NCBI GenBank assembly: GCA_963794605.1
Contig: CAWCEN010000004.1
Location: 1 to 64,000, forward strand
DNA: 64,000 nucleotides
From: VAXT01 sp963794605
GTDB taxonomy: Bacteria > Actinomycetota > Thermoleophilia > Gaiellales > Gaiellaceae
Direction of reading: 5' to 3'
Shown here piece after piece: positions 33,210 to 40,997 of the stretch. The notes beneath the pieces are model-generated. The model worked only from the letters and a program-made list of their open reading frames with translations, was not told where the DNA came from and ran no database searches. The position numbers and the translations under genes are program-made. Position 1 is the first letter of the stretch, and each line of letters begins with the position of its first letter.

Positions 33210-35164
33210 GCCCGAACCTCCCCACGTAACAGGCTGGTACTTGGTCGGAGCGGGCGCTCGATTTCGGTCTCGGGGAGGTCGAGGAGGACGAGGTCGGCGC
33301 GGCCGGCGCCGATGATGGTGTTCGCCTCGTCGAGCGTCGTCAGGTAGCCGCCGACGAGCGTCGGGACACGCGCTTCGTTGCGAACGCGGTCGCTGAGCGC
33401 CGTCAGAAATCCGCGCCGGTACTGCGGACGGTCGTCGTGGATCGTCTGTCCGGCCTCGACGTGGATCAGGTCGCAGCCGTGCTCGACGAGTGCGCGGGCG
33501 ATCGCGATCCCGTCGTCGACCTGGTTCCCACGCGGGTGCCAGTCCGTGATCGACAGGCGGACCGCGAGCGGTCCCTCCCACGCCGCGCGCACCGCCTCGA
33601 GCACGCGCAGCGGAAACCGCAGCCGGTCGTCCTCGGCGTTCGTCAGCGGCGACAGGTAGCTGCCGAGCAGGTACCCGTGCGCCATGTCGATCTCCAGCAC
33701 CTCCGCGCGCGCACTGCTCGCCGCGGCGACGAACGCGTCGAGAACGGCCTCCTCGTCCGGCTCACCGGGAAGCGCGCCGAACGGCGCATACGGGCGCTTC
33801 GTCGGGGCCACGACGGGCCAGCCGCCGGCCAGTGGAAGGTCGATGCCATGGCTCCGAGGCTGCGTCGCCCCGCGCCGACCGGCATGGGTCAGGCGCAGCA
33901 GGAGCTTGCCCTCGGGTCGGACGACGTCCTCGGTGGACGTCCGGCCCTCCGGGCTCACCGCGAGCGAGCTCTCGACGAGCTCGAAGCGGTTCTCGAACCG
34001 CACCCCACGCAGGTCGAAGGGCGAGAACGCCGGCGGCGGCGAGACGGGCCTCCGGCCGAACCACGAGTCGAGCGCGCGCGTGAACTGCGGGTCGCGGACG
34101 CCGAGCGTCGCGTGTGTGATCCGTCCGCTCCGGGTCAGCAGGTTGAACGCGAACTGGATCGGCTCGAGATGCGAGTAGCTCGCCATCCGACCGAAGTACG
34201 CGGCACTCTCGCTGGCGGCGTCCTGCGTGCGCTGCACGTACGGCTCGCGCTCGAGCTCGTAGTCGACGAACGCGGCGGCCAGATCCCAGCGGCGACGCGC
34301 GAGGGCCGCTCCGAGCGAAATCGAGTCCTCCATCGCAAGCTTCGTCCCGGAGCCGATCGAGAAGTGCGCCGTGTGCGCCGCGTCGCCGAGGATGACGAGG
34401 TTCCCGGCGTGCCAAGTCGCGTTCGTGATCTTCGGGAAGTCGAGCCAGAGCGACCGATTCGAGTACAGCTCCCGCCCGCGCAGCTCGTTCGCAAACAGCT
34501 GTTCACAGAACGCGAGGCTCTCCTGCTCGTCCATCTCGTCCAGCCCGGCCGCGCGCCAGACCGGCTCCGGGCACTCGACGATGAACGTCGACATCCGTTC
34601 GTCGTACGGGTACGCGTGCGCGTTGAAGAGCCCGTGCTCGGTTTCGCGGAAGGCGAACGTGAACGCGTCGAAGACGTGGTCGGTGCCGAACCAGACGTAC
34701 TTCGAGCCCTCCGGGCGGACCTTCGTCCCGAAGTCGCCGAACCGCCGTAGGAGGCTGTTCGCGCCGTCCGCGCCGACGACGAGGTCCGCGTCCGGCAACT
34801 CGTCGACCTCGACCTCGAACTCGAGGATCACACCGAGCTCGCGGCAGCGCTCCTGCAGGATCTCGAGCAGCCGCTTGCGCGCGATCGCCGAGAACGAGTG
34901 GCCGCGCGACATGAGCTCGCGCCCCTGGAAGCGGATGTCGATCCGGTCCCAGCGCGCGAACGTGTCCGTGATCTCGAGGTGCGTTTCGGGATCGGCGTCC
35001 CGGAGCGCCCCGAGGGTCTCCTCGCTGAAGACGACGCCGAAGCCGAAGGTCGCATCGGGAGCGTTCCGCTCGAGGATGCGCACGTCCGCGCCGCGGTCGA
35101 GCTTGCGCAGCAGAATCGCGAGGTAGAGGCCGGCCGGCCCGCCGCCGACGATCGCAACATTCAT
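33206..35164 (-). CDS. Anthraniloyl-CoA monooxygenase-like flavoprotein with shortened OYE domain
   Basis: 652-aa fusion. Residues 1-370 are a class A flavin monooxygenase (IVGGGPAGLYLAILLRK, GADGANSLLR, GDAAHTAHFSIGSGTKLA at 260-276) like 2-aminobenzoyl-CoA monooxygenase/reductase and salicylyl-CoA 5-hydroxylase. Residues 381-640 resemble the Old Yellow Enzyme half of that bifunctional enzyme (THAGRRGATQ, AHGYLLGSYLSPLTN) but are about 120 residues shorter: the first FMN-binding strand and the YGGSLENR loop are absent and HCAHGYL reads DMAHGYL. Oxygenation should be intact while the reductive half may be lost. ATG overlaps the LLM stop (ATGA). Confidence 0.88.
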   Translation of the reverse strand: MNVAIVGGGPAGLYLAILLRKLDRGADVRILERNAPDATFGFGVVFSEETLGALRDADPETHLEITDTFARWDRIDIRFQGRELMSRGHSFSAIARKRLLEILQERCRELGVILEFEVEVDELPDADLVVGADGANSLLRRFGDFGTKVRPEGSKYVWFGTDHVFDAFTFAFRETEHGLFNAHAYPYDERMSTFIVECPEPVWRAAGLDEMDEQESLAFCEQLFANELRGRELYSNRSLWLDFPKITNATWHAGNLVILGDAAHTAHFSIGSGTKLAMEDSISLGAALARRRWDLAAAFVDYELEREPYVQRTQDAASESAAYFGRMASYSHLEPIQFAFNLLTRSGRITHATLGVRDPQFTRALDSWFGRRPVSPPPAFSPFDLRGVRFENRFELVESSLAVSPEGRTSTEDVVRPEGKLLLRLTHAGRRGATQPRSHGIDLPLAGGWPVVAPTKRPYAPFGALPGEPDEEAVLDAFVAAASSARAEVLEIDMAHGYLLGSYLSPLTNAEDDRLRFPLRVLEAVRAAWEGPLAVRLSITDWHPRGNQVDDGIAIARALVEHGCDLIHVEAGQTIHDDRPQYRRGFLTALSDRVRNEARVPTLVGGYLTTLDEANTIIGAGRADLVLLDLPETEIERPLRPSTSLLRGEVRA

Positions 35165-35988
35165 GCGAGCGCTTCCTGGAGCCGCTCGAGCTCGTCGATC
35201 TCGGGCACGGTCGGGAAGAGGACGAGCTCGTCGCAGCCGGCCTCTTCGTAGCCGCGGACGTAGTCCTTCACTGCGCGGGCGCTCGTCAGGTTCCCGGCGG
35301 CGATCTTCTCGGCGAACGGCCCGGTGAAGGCGTAGTAGTCGAGGAGGTACTCACCGCCGCGATCGGGGTCGCCGAACGCGAAGTAGCCCTGGCCCCAGAG
35401 CTTCGGCTTTCCGGGTCGCCCGAGGTCGCCCCATGCCGCGAGCGCGCGACCGGCCGCGTTCGCGAACGCCCGCGGAGGCCCGCCGTTGTGGGCGTAGCCG
35501 TCCGCGTAGCGCGCCATGCGCGAGTACGCCTGGCCGCTGAGCCCGCCGACGAGGATCTCGAGCCCGTCCCGCGAGGGGCCGACGCTGTCGCCGTCGACGT
35601 TGCCCCGGATGTAGGCCAGCTGCTCGCCGAGGCGCTTCCCCCGGCCCTTGTGCTCGACCCCGGCCGCGTCGAAGTCGTCGAGCCGCGCCCCGACCGCGAG
35701 CCCGAGGGTCAAACGCCCGCCGGAGAGCGCGTGCACGGATGCGGCCTGCTTCGCGAGCAGCGCGGTCGAGCGGAGCGGGCCGATCGCGATCATCGTCGCC
35801 AGGCGCACGCGCGAAGTCGCCGCGGCGGCCGCGGCAAGTGCCGCAAACGGGTCGTAGCTGTCGTAGACGACGCGCTCGAGCACTGCCACCGACGAGAACG
35901 GTCCCGCGTCGGCACGGCGCGCCCACTCGAGCACGAGGTCGCCGGTCGCGCCCGGCACGGTCGTCGGAAGTCCGATCCCGATGTTCAC
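35161..35988 (-). CDS. LLM-class F420-dependent oxidoreductase
   Basis: 275-aa luciferase-like TIM-barrel protein beginning NIGIGLPTTVPGA, with SVAVLERVVYDSYDP, ATMIAIGPLRSTALLAKQA, GGRLTLGLAVGARLDDF and EILVGGLSGQA, all typical of F420-using members. It is the first gene of the catabolic operon, overlapping the monooxygenase by 4 bp, and faces the F420 biosynthesis operon across 33 bp. I infer an F420H2-dependent reduction of an intermediate, perhaps replacing the shortened OYE half of the next protein. The GTG start at 35988 is chosen from family alignment. Confidence 0.85.
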   Translation of the reverse strand: MNIGIGLPTTVPGATGDLVLEWARRADAGPFSSVAVLERVVYDSYDPFAALAAAAAATSRVRLATMIAIGPLRSTALLAKQAASVHALSGGRLTLGLAVGARLDDFDAAGVEHKGRGKRLGEQLAYIRGNVDGDSVGPSRDGLEILVGGLSGQAYSRMARYADGYAHNGGPPRAFANAAGRALAAWGDLGRPGKPKLWGQGYFAFGDPDRGGEYLLDYYAFTGPFAEKIAAGNLTSARAVKDYVRGYEEAGCDELVLFPTVPEIDELERLQEALA

Positions 35989-35990
35989 TT

Positions 35991-36015
35991 CCGCAGAAAG
36001 CTTCACACTTTGCGG
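35991..36015. promoter_or_regulatory. Inverted repeat between divergent catabolic and F420 operons
   Basis: CCGCA-G-AAAG, a 7-bp spacer and CTTT-GCGG form an imperfect 25-bp inverted repeat that fills the 33 bp between the two divergent start codons. Its place suits a single regulator controlling both directions. No regulator gene is adjacent, and promoter boxes would have to overlap the coding ends. Confidence 0.4.
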
Positions 36016-36021
36016 CACACG

Positions 36022-36414
36022 ATGTGGGAATCCCATTCGTCCCCGTTCGACCTCCACTACGGGCTCGAGATCGACGAGGCCACCGACGAGCTCGTGCGGG
36101 CGCACGTTCCGGTGCGCGAGCACCTCCTGCAGCCGGTCGGGCTCGTCCACGGCGGCGTCCACGCGTCGATCGCCGAAGCGCTCGCGTCGGTGGGGACGAA
36201 CGTCGGAGTCGTGCCCGACGGGAACATCGGCCTCGGGATGTCGAACCACTCGACGTTCCTGCGCTCGATCAGCGAGGGCACGATCCACGCGACCGCGCGC
36301 CGCATTCACCGCGGGCGGACGACCTGGGTCTGGGACGTCGAGCTCAAGGACGACGAGGGACGGTTGTGCGCCGTCAGCCGGGTCACGATCGCGGTGCGCC
36401 CGCTGCGTCCGTGA
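36022..36414 (+). CDS. PaaI-family hotdog thioesterase
   Basis: 130-aa hotdog protein: LVHGGVHASIAEALAS holds the active-site region, with GMSNHSTFLRSISEGTIHATAR after it, as in 4-hydroxybenzoyl-CoA/phenylacetyl-CoA thioesterases. First gene of the F420 operon (GTGA overlap with cofC), facing the aryl-CoA operon. A role in releasing CoA from stalled aryl-CoA intermediates, as PaaI does in phenylacetate metabolism, is a reasonable inference. Confidence 0.9.
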   Translation: MWESHSSPFDLHYGLEIDEATDELVRAHVPVREHLLQPVGLVHGGVHASIAEALASVGTNVGVVPDGNIGLGMSNHSTFLRSISEGTIHATARRIHRGRTTWVWDVELKDDEGRLCAVSRVTIAVRPLRP

Positions 36415-36935
36415 TCCGGATCGTCGTGCCATACGCAGGCCCCGGCGGCAAGACGCGTCTCGAATTGAGCCCCAGCGAGCGTGAGGAACTGTCTCTTGCG
36501 ATGCTCGCTGACGTGATAGCAGCCGCTACGAGCGTTGGAAGAACATGGGTCGTGTCACCGGAGCCCGTTTCAGGCGCAGACTGGATTCCGGACCCGGGCG
36601 GCGGACAGGGAGCAGCCGTCGAAGCGGCGCTCCTCGAGATCGAGCGGGGCCAGGTGCTCGTCGTCAACGCCGACCTGCCGTCGCTGACGGCCGACGACTT
36701 GTTGGCTCTGGCGGCGGCGACACCGCACCAGGGCATTGCGATCGCGGCGGCGAAGGACGGAACCACGAACGCGCTCGGGCTCTCGGACACGACCCTCTTC
36801 GCTCCGCTCTACGGCGAAGACAGCGCCGCGCGTTTCCGTTCTCATGCGGAGCGCGCCGGGCACGAGGTCGTCGATGTGGGCCACCCCGGACTGAGGGATG
36901 ACGTGGACACGCTCGCCGACCTGGTGAAGACGTGA
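36411..36935 (+). CDS. cofC: Phospholactate/phosphoenolpyruvate guanylyltransferase
   Basis: 174-aa nucleotidyltransferase: VVPYAGPGGKTRLELSPSER at the N-terminus replaces the usual IPVK-x-K start but keeps the basic nucleotide site, followed by DPGGGQGAAVEAAL, VVNADLPSLTADDL and AAAKDGTTNALGL, diagnostic of CofC/FbiD. It activates the three-carbon side-chain donor of F420 with GTP. GTGA overlaps at both ends link it to the thioesterase and cofD. Confidence 0.9.
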   Translation: MIRIVVPYAGPGGKTRLELSPSEREELSLAMLADVIAAATSVGRTWVVSPEPVSGADWIPDPGGGQGAAVEAALLEIERGQVLVVNADLPSLTADDLLALAAATPHQGIAIAAAKDGTTNALGLSDTTLFAPLYGEDSAARFRSHAERAGHEVVDVGHPGLRDDVDTLADLVKT

Positions 36936-37849
36936 AGGTCGTCGTACTGTCTGGCGGCGTGGGCGGGGCGCGGTTCATCCAGGGCCTCGTCGAGGTGATC
37001 GAGCCAGACGAAGTCACCGTAATCGGCAACGTCGGGGACGACGTCGAGGTGCTCGGGCTCCACGTCTCCCCTGATCTCGACTCGATCCTGTACGCGCTGG
37101 CGGGGCTGAACGACGAGGAGCGCGGCTGGGGGCGCGCCGACGAGACCTGGCGCGCGCTCGAAACCGTCGGCGCGCTCGGCGGCGAGACCTGGTTCCAGCT
37201 GGGAGACCTCGACCTCGGGCTCCACCTCGTGCGGACACAGGCTCTCCGCTCCGGAGAGCCGCTCTCGAGTGTGACGCGGCGGCTGGCGGCTGCACTGGGG
37301 ATCGAGACGCACGTGCTGCCCTCGACCGACGATCGGCTGCGCACCTGGATCCAGACGCCGGCGGGCGAGTTCCCTTTCCAGGAGTGGTTCGTGGCGCGCG
37401 GCCACCGCGACGACGTCGACGCCGTTCGCTTCGAAGGAGAGGCGGCAGCCGCGCCCGGCGTCCTCGACGCGCTGGCCCAGGCTGAGCTGTTGCTCGTCGC
37501 GCCGAGCAACCCGTACGTCTCGATCGGGCCGATTCTCGCCGTCGGCGAGATCCGCGAGGCGCTCGCTGCGCGCCGGGTCCCTGCGGTCGCGGTCAGCCCG
37601 CTGATCGGCGGCCGCGCGGTCAGAGGCCCAGCGGACCGCATGCTTACCCGCCTTGCCGGCGGCACGTCGCCCGCCCACGTCGCGGGCCAGTACCCGGGGC
37701 TCATCGACGCGCTCGTCGTGGACGAGGCCGACGCGGACGAGCTCGACGGCCTCGGCGACGTGCGCCCGATCGTCACGCGAACGCTGATGTCCGACCCGGA
37801 TGCCAGGAAGCGCCTGGCCGAGGCGGCGCTGGAAGCGGTCGCCGCATGA
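36932..37849 (+). CDS. cofD: LPPG:Fo 2-phospho-L-lactate transferase
   Basis: 305-aa enzyme joining the guanylylated three-carbon unit to Fo to give (dehydro-)F420-0. VVLSGGVGGARFIQGL, NVGDDVEVLGLHVSPDLDSILY, WFQLGDLDLGLHLVRT and VAPSNPYVSIGPILAV are family signatures. Length is normal. GTG start within a GTGA overlap after cofC; ATGA-type overlap into npdG. Confidence 0.97.
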   Translation: MKVVVLSGGVGGARFIQGLVEVIEPDEVTVIGNVGDDVEVLGLHVSPDLDSILYALAGLNDEERGWGRADETWRALETVGALGGETWFQLGDLDLGLHLVRTQALRSGEPLSSVTRRLAAALGIETHVLPSTDDRLRTWIQTPAGEFPFQEWFVARGHRDDVDAVRFEGEAAAAPGVLDALAQAELLLVAPSNPYVSIGPILAVGEIREALAARRVPAVAVSPLIGGRAVRGPADRMLTRLAGGTSPAHVAGQYPGLIDALVVDEADADELDGLGDVRPIVTRTLMSDPDARKRLAEAALEAVAA

Positions 37850-38460
37850 AGGTCGCGGTGCTCGGCGGAACGGGCGCATTCGGGTCCGCGCTCGCGCGAA
37901 GGCTCGTCGAGGCCGGTCTGGACGTGACCATCGGCTCGCGCGACGCAGACCGCGCCGCGGCGACGGCCGCCGAAGTAGGCGCCCGTGGGCTCGCGAACGC
38001 TGACGCCGTGGAAGGCGTCGATCTGATCGTCCTCTCCGTCGACGCTTCGGCCGCGCTCGCGACCGCAGCCGAGCTTGCCGACGCGATCGGTGAGACGCCC
38101 GTCCTCAGCGTCGCAAGCGAGCTGCGCTTCGAGAACCGCTCGGCAGTCCCGGCCTTTGACTCGCTGTCCTTGGCCGAACGGGCCCAGCAAGTGCTTCGCG
38201 GTCCCGTCCTCGCGGGACTCCACTCCCTGGCCGCCTCGAGCCTCGCGGCAGGCAAGGCCGAGGGCGACGCGCTCGTCTGCGGCGACGACGACGACGCCAA
38301 AGCAGCGGCCCTCGAGCTCGCGGCGACGGTCGTGACGGGCCGCGCCCTCGACGCGGGACCGCTCGCGAGCGCCCGAGCCCTCGAAGGCCTGACCGCGGTG
38401 ATCGTGAATCTCAACCGTCGCTACCGTGGGCACGCCGGCGTCCAGATCGTCGGCCTATGA
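37846..38460 (+). CDS. npdG: NADPH-dependent F420 reductase
   Basis: 204-aa Rossmann protein: VAVLGGTGAFGSALARRL (NADP-binding), TIGSRDADRA with the Arg that favours NADP, VASELRFENR and LEGLTAVIVNLNRRYRGHAG at the F420 site. It exchanges hydride between NADPH and F420 and so would feed F420H2 to the LLM enzyme. Its place inside the cof operon strengthens the call. Confidence 0.93.
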   Translation: MKVAVLGGTGAFGSALARRLVEAGLDVTIGSRDADRAAATAAEVGARGLANADAVEGVDLIVLSVDASAALATAAELADAIGETPVLSVASELRFENRSAVPAFDSLSLAERAQQVLRGPVLAGLHSLAASSLAAGKAEGDALVCGDDDDAKAAALELAATVVTGRALDAGPLASARALEGLTAVIVNLNRRYRGHAGVQIVGL

Positions 38461-39185
38461 CCGACCTGGCGATCTCGGCCATTCGCGGCCTGCCCGAGCT
38501 CCGCGAAGGAGACGACCTGTCACGCCTGATCGTCGAGCGAGCCGAGCTGCAGGCCGGCAACGTGCTCGTAGTCGCGCAGAAGGCGATCTCGAAGATCGAA
38601 GGCCGAATCGTGCGGCTGGACGACGTCGAGCCGTCGGCGCAGGCGCGCGAGCTCGCGGGCGACGGCGACCCGCGGCGCATCGAAGTCGTCCTCCGCGAAG
38701 CGAAGCGAGTCGTCCGCACGCGGGGCTCGCTCGTCATTGCCGAGACGCGCCACGGCTTCGTGTGCGCTTCGGCGGGAGTGGATGCGTCGAACGCGCCCGA
38801 GTCCGGCACGCTCGTCCTGCTCCCGGTCGACCCGGACGCCTCCGCGGCCCGACTGCGCGATCGGCTGCAGGCGCTGACCGGGCATGAGGTCGGCGTCGTG
38901 GTGAGCGACTCCTTCGGCCGCCCGTGGCGGCAAGGAACGACCGATGTCGCGATCGGCGCTGCCGGCGTCGAAGTGCTGCGCGACCTGAAGGGCGAGCGCG
39001 ATCCGACCGGCTACGAGCTGAAGTCGACAGTGATCGCGATCGCCGACGAGATCGCCGGCGCCGCCGAGCTCGTCATTGGGAAGCTGGACCGAACCCCGGT
39101 CGCGATCGTGCGAGGAGTCGATGTGACCGGCGGCGGCCGAGCGCAAGACCTCGTGATGCCCGCCGACCGCAACCTTTTCGCGTAG
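38457..39185 (+). CDS. cofE: F420-0:gamma-L-glutamate ligase
   Basis: 242-aa ligase that adds gamma-linked glutamates to F420-0 with GTP. LVVAQKAISKIEGRIVRL, RHGFVCASAGVDASNAPESG, VVVSDSFGRPWRQGTTDVAIGAAG and VDVTGGGRAQDLVMP-type endings are typical. It lacks the C-terminal FMN-reductase domain of mycobacterial FbiB, so reduction of a dehydro-F420 intermediate would need another enzyme. Last gene of the operon; converges with the next gene. Confidence 0.96.
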   Translation: MTDLAISAIRGLPELREGDDLSRLIVERAELQAGNVLVVAQKAISKIEGRIVRLDDVEPSAQARELAGDGDPRRIEVVLREAKRVVRTRGSLVIAETRHGFVCASAGVDASNAPESGTLVLLPVDPDASAARLRDRLQALTGHEVGVVVSDSFGRPWRQGTTDVAIGAAGVEVLRDLKGERDPTGYELKSTVIAIADEIAGAAELVIGKLDRTPVAIVRGVDVTGGGRAQDLVMPADRNLFA

Positions 39186-39203
39186 CGCAGCTCCGGCCGA
39201 GAC

Positions 39204-40640
39204 CTATGCGTTGACGCGGCTCTTGTCGTCCAGGACGTCCTGCCGCAGCGCCTTCGCGAAGTCCGAGTCGCAGACGACGTCTTCGAGCTCGATGTCCGTG
39301 GAGTCGAGCAGCTGCAACCGCAGATGGTCGTGACCGTCGGCGCCGTGCAGGATCAGGCCCGACACGAAGAAACCGAGCTCGTTCGACGTGGCCGTCGCCT
39401 CATCCACGTCCTCTACGGTCGCGAGATCGATGTCGGCGTAGAGGACGTCTGCATGCCGCGACAGCAGGTAGCGCACCTGCTGCTTCAAGGCCGTCGCTCC
39501 GTCCCACCGTCGCACCCGCAGGAAGCCGAGGGAGCGCGGCTCGTCGAGGTCGGCCGTCAAGGCATCGCCCTCGACCGGAGCCTGCTCGGCGCGGGGCTTG
39601 ATCGACAGCCCGGCATTCGCGTAGATGCGTTCGAGCAGCTCCCGATACGCGTCCGGGAGCGCGGCCCGGCGTGGACGCCCTTCGAGCGGACGGTACGAAC
39701 GCAGCGTGGCCGTTCGCCGCCGAGGCCTATCGCTTCCGAAGCCGCGCATCGTCGTCTGCGCCGGGACCATGCCCAGCTGGAGCGCCGTTTCGTGGTAGCC
39801 GTGCGAGGACTCCGCGCGCTGGCTGAATGGATGGATGGTCACGGCATCCCCGAAGACGGCGGCAAGGCCACGACCGACCGCTGCGCCGAGAGTGTGTTCG
39901 AACAGAAGTCCGAAGAGCCCGAGGCCACGGTAGGCGGAGTGGACGACCGCGGCGCCCGTCTCGGCGGATGGAACACCGGGCAGCGGCATCAGCGCGTGGT
40001 GCCCGACCACCCGCCCGTCGTGGACCGCGACCGCGGACAGCAGCTCGCCCGACGCGAGCGCGGCCATCAGGTACCGCGGCCGATAGAAGTCCGCGTGCAC
40101 ATAGCTCAGGTGGTAGTTCTCGTAGAGGAGCTGGGCGATCGCCTCGGCGTCGTCGGGGCCCGCTGCTCTGACCTCGATCGCATCGGGCAGCTCCGAAGGC
40201 GCGAGCGACGTTGCCTCTTCTACGTGGTGACGCCGCGCTTGGCCATCCTCACTCGAGCGCGCCGCGACGTCTGCGACCAAGCGCTTCCCGCCGGAGCCGA
40301 GGTTCAACAGCTGCACGCTCTCCGCGTCCTGCGCGATCACGGCCAGTGCCTCCGGGAGGGGCCCGAAGTCGCCGCCGGCGCTCGTCAGCGGCAGCCCCCA
40401 GTCGTGCACGGTGACGTGGACCAGGTCGGCATCGGCCTCGAGGGTCACGTGGATCTCCCCTAGGTCGTCGTCCGGATAGGCGTGGTCGAGTGTGAAGCCG
40501 ACGAGGCCGAGGACGACCGACTCGAGCTGTCGTGCGTCGTCAGCGGAAATGCCGGCCGCCGCCGCAAATGCCGAGACCAGGGCCCGCACCAAAGCTCGCG
40601 CGCTCGCGTCGCTGAGGACGTTGACCTTGACTCTCGTCAC
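39204..40640 (-). CDS. Anti-sigma-kinase-like HATPase fused to GNAT acetyltransferase
   Basis: 478 aa. Residues 1-150 look like an RsbW/SpoIIAB-type ATPase (ISADDARQLESVVLGLVGFTLDH, VHVTVHDWGLPL). Residues about 160-300 form a GNAT domain (ELPDAIEVRAAGPDDAEAIAQLLYENYHLSYVH, VHSAYRGLGLFGLLFEHTLG with the acetyl-CoA loop). The last 150 residues (SRHADVLYADIDLATVEDVDEA) are unassigned and may be a second degenerate GNAT. The fusion suggests a regulator with its own acyl-transfer output. It converges on cofE. Confidence 0.75.
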   Translation of the reverse strand: MTRVKVNVLSDASARALVRALVSAFAAAAGISADDARQLESVVLGLVGFTLDHAYPDDDLGEIHVTLEADADLVHVTVHDWGLPLTSAGGDFGPLPEALAVIAQDAESVQLLNLGSGGKRLVADVAARSSEDGQARRHHVEEATSLAPSELPDAIEVRAAGPDDAEAIAQLLYENYHLSYVHADFYRPRYLMAALASGELLSAVAVHDGRVVGHHALMPLPGVPSAETGAAVVHSAYRGLGLFGLLFEHTLGAAVGRGLAAVFGDAVTIHPFSQRAESSHGYHETALQLGMVPAQTTMRGFGSDRPRRRTATLRSYRPLEGRPRRAALPDAYRELLERIYANAGLSIKPRAEQAPVEGDALTADLDEPRSLGFLRVRRWDGATALKQQVRYLLSRHADVLYADIDLATVEDVDEATATSNELGFFVSGLILHGADGHDHLRLQLLDSTDIELEDVVCDSDFAKALRQDVLDDKSRVNA

Positions 40641-40703
40641 GAGAAGGGCGATTTTACGCCGACCTGCCTCCGGGTGAGAGCTCCGCCCGCGGCACTGAGC
40701 ACG

Positions 40704-40741
40704 GTGCGCGGAGGCCCTGCGCGAGCGGGGCCTCCGCGCAC
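40704..40741. other. Perfect 14-bp hairpin between GNAT-fusion gene and tRNA-Gly
   Basis: GTGCGCGGAGGCCC pairs with GGGCCTCCGCGCAC around a 10-nt loop. It stands in the divergent region between 40640 and 40817, where no transcript is expected to end, so it is not an obvious terminator. Nothing else but the tRNA promoter is seen in this gap. Confidence 0.6.
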
Positions 40742-40775
40742 ATCCGCTGAGCGCCGGTGCAGCGCCGGAGCGGTC

Positions 40776-40805
40776 CTGTCAGGGCCCGAGAGGCGGAGCT
40801 ATACT
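40776..40805 (+). promoter_or_regulatory. tRNA-Gly promoter
   Basis: CTGTCA, an 18-bp spacer and TATACT (40800-40805), 11 bp before the tRNA 5' end, a usual spacing for a tRNA transcription start. Confidence 0.6.
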
Positions 40806-40816
40806 CGGCTGGCTAC

Positions 40817-40890
40817 GCGGATGTAGCTCAGCTGGCTAGAGCATCTGCTTGCCATGCAGAAGGTCGTGGGTTCGAATCCCATCATCCGCT
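40817..40890 (+). tRNA. tRNA-Gly (GCC)
   Basis: 74-nt cloverleaf: acceptor GCGGATG/CATCCGC with discriminator U, anticodon stem TCTGC/GCAGA with loop TTGCCAT (anticodon GCC), T arm GTGGGTTCGAATCCCAT. No CCA is encoded; TCC follows directly. Confidence 0.97.
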
Positions 40891-40901
40891 TCCCGTGGAA
40901 G

Positions 40902-40921
40902 CCCCGCTCAGGCGGGGTTTT
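40902..40921 (+). terminator. Intrinsic terminator after tRNA-Gly
   Basis: CCCCGC pairs with GCGGGG around TCAG and is followed by TTTT, 11 bp after the tRNA. Confidence 0.85.
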
Positions 40922-40997
40922 CTGGTGGGGAGACGAGATAGTGACCGGCTGGGCAGTGGCCCAGTAGCGGCCCAAACGTCATCGAAAGGAGACCGCA

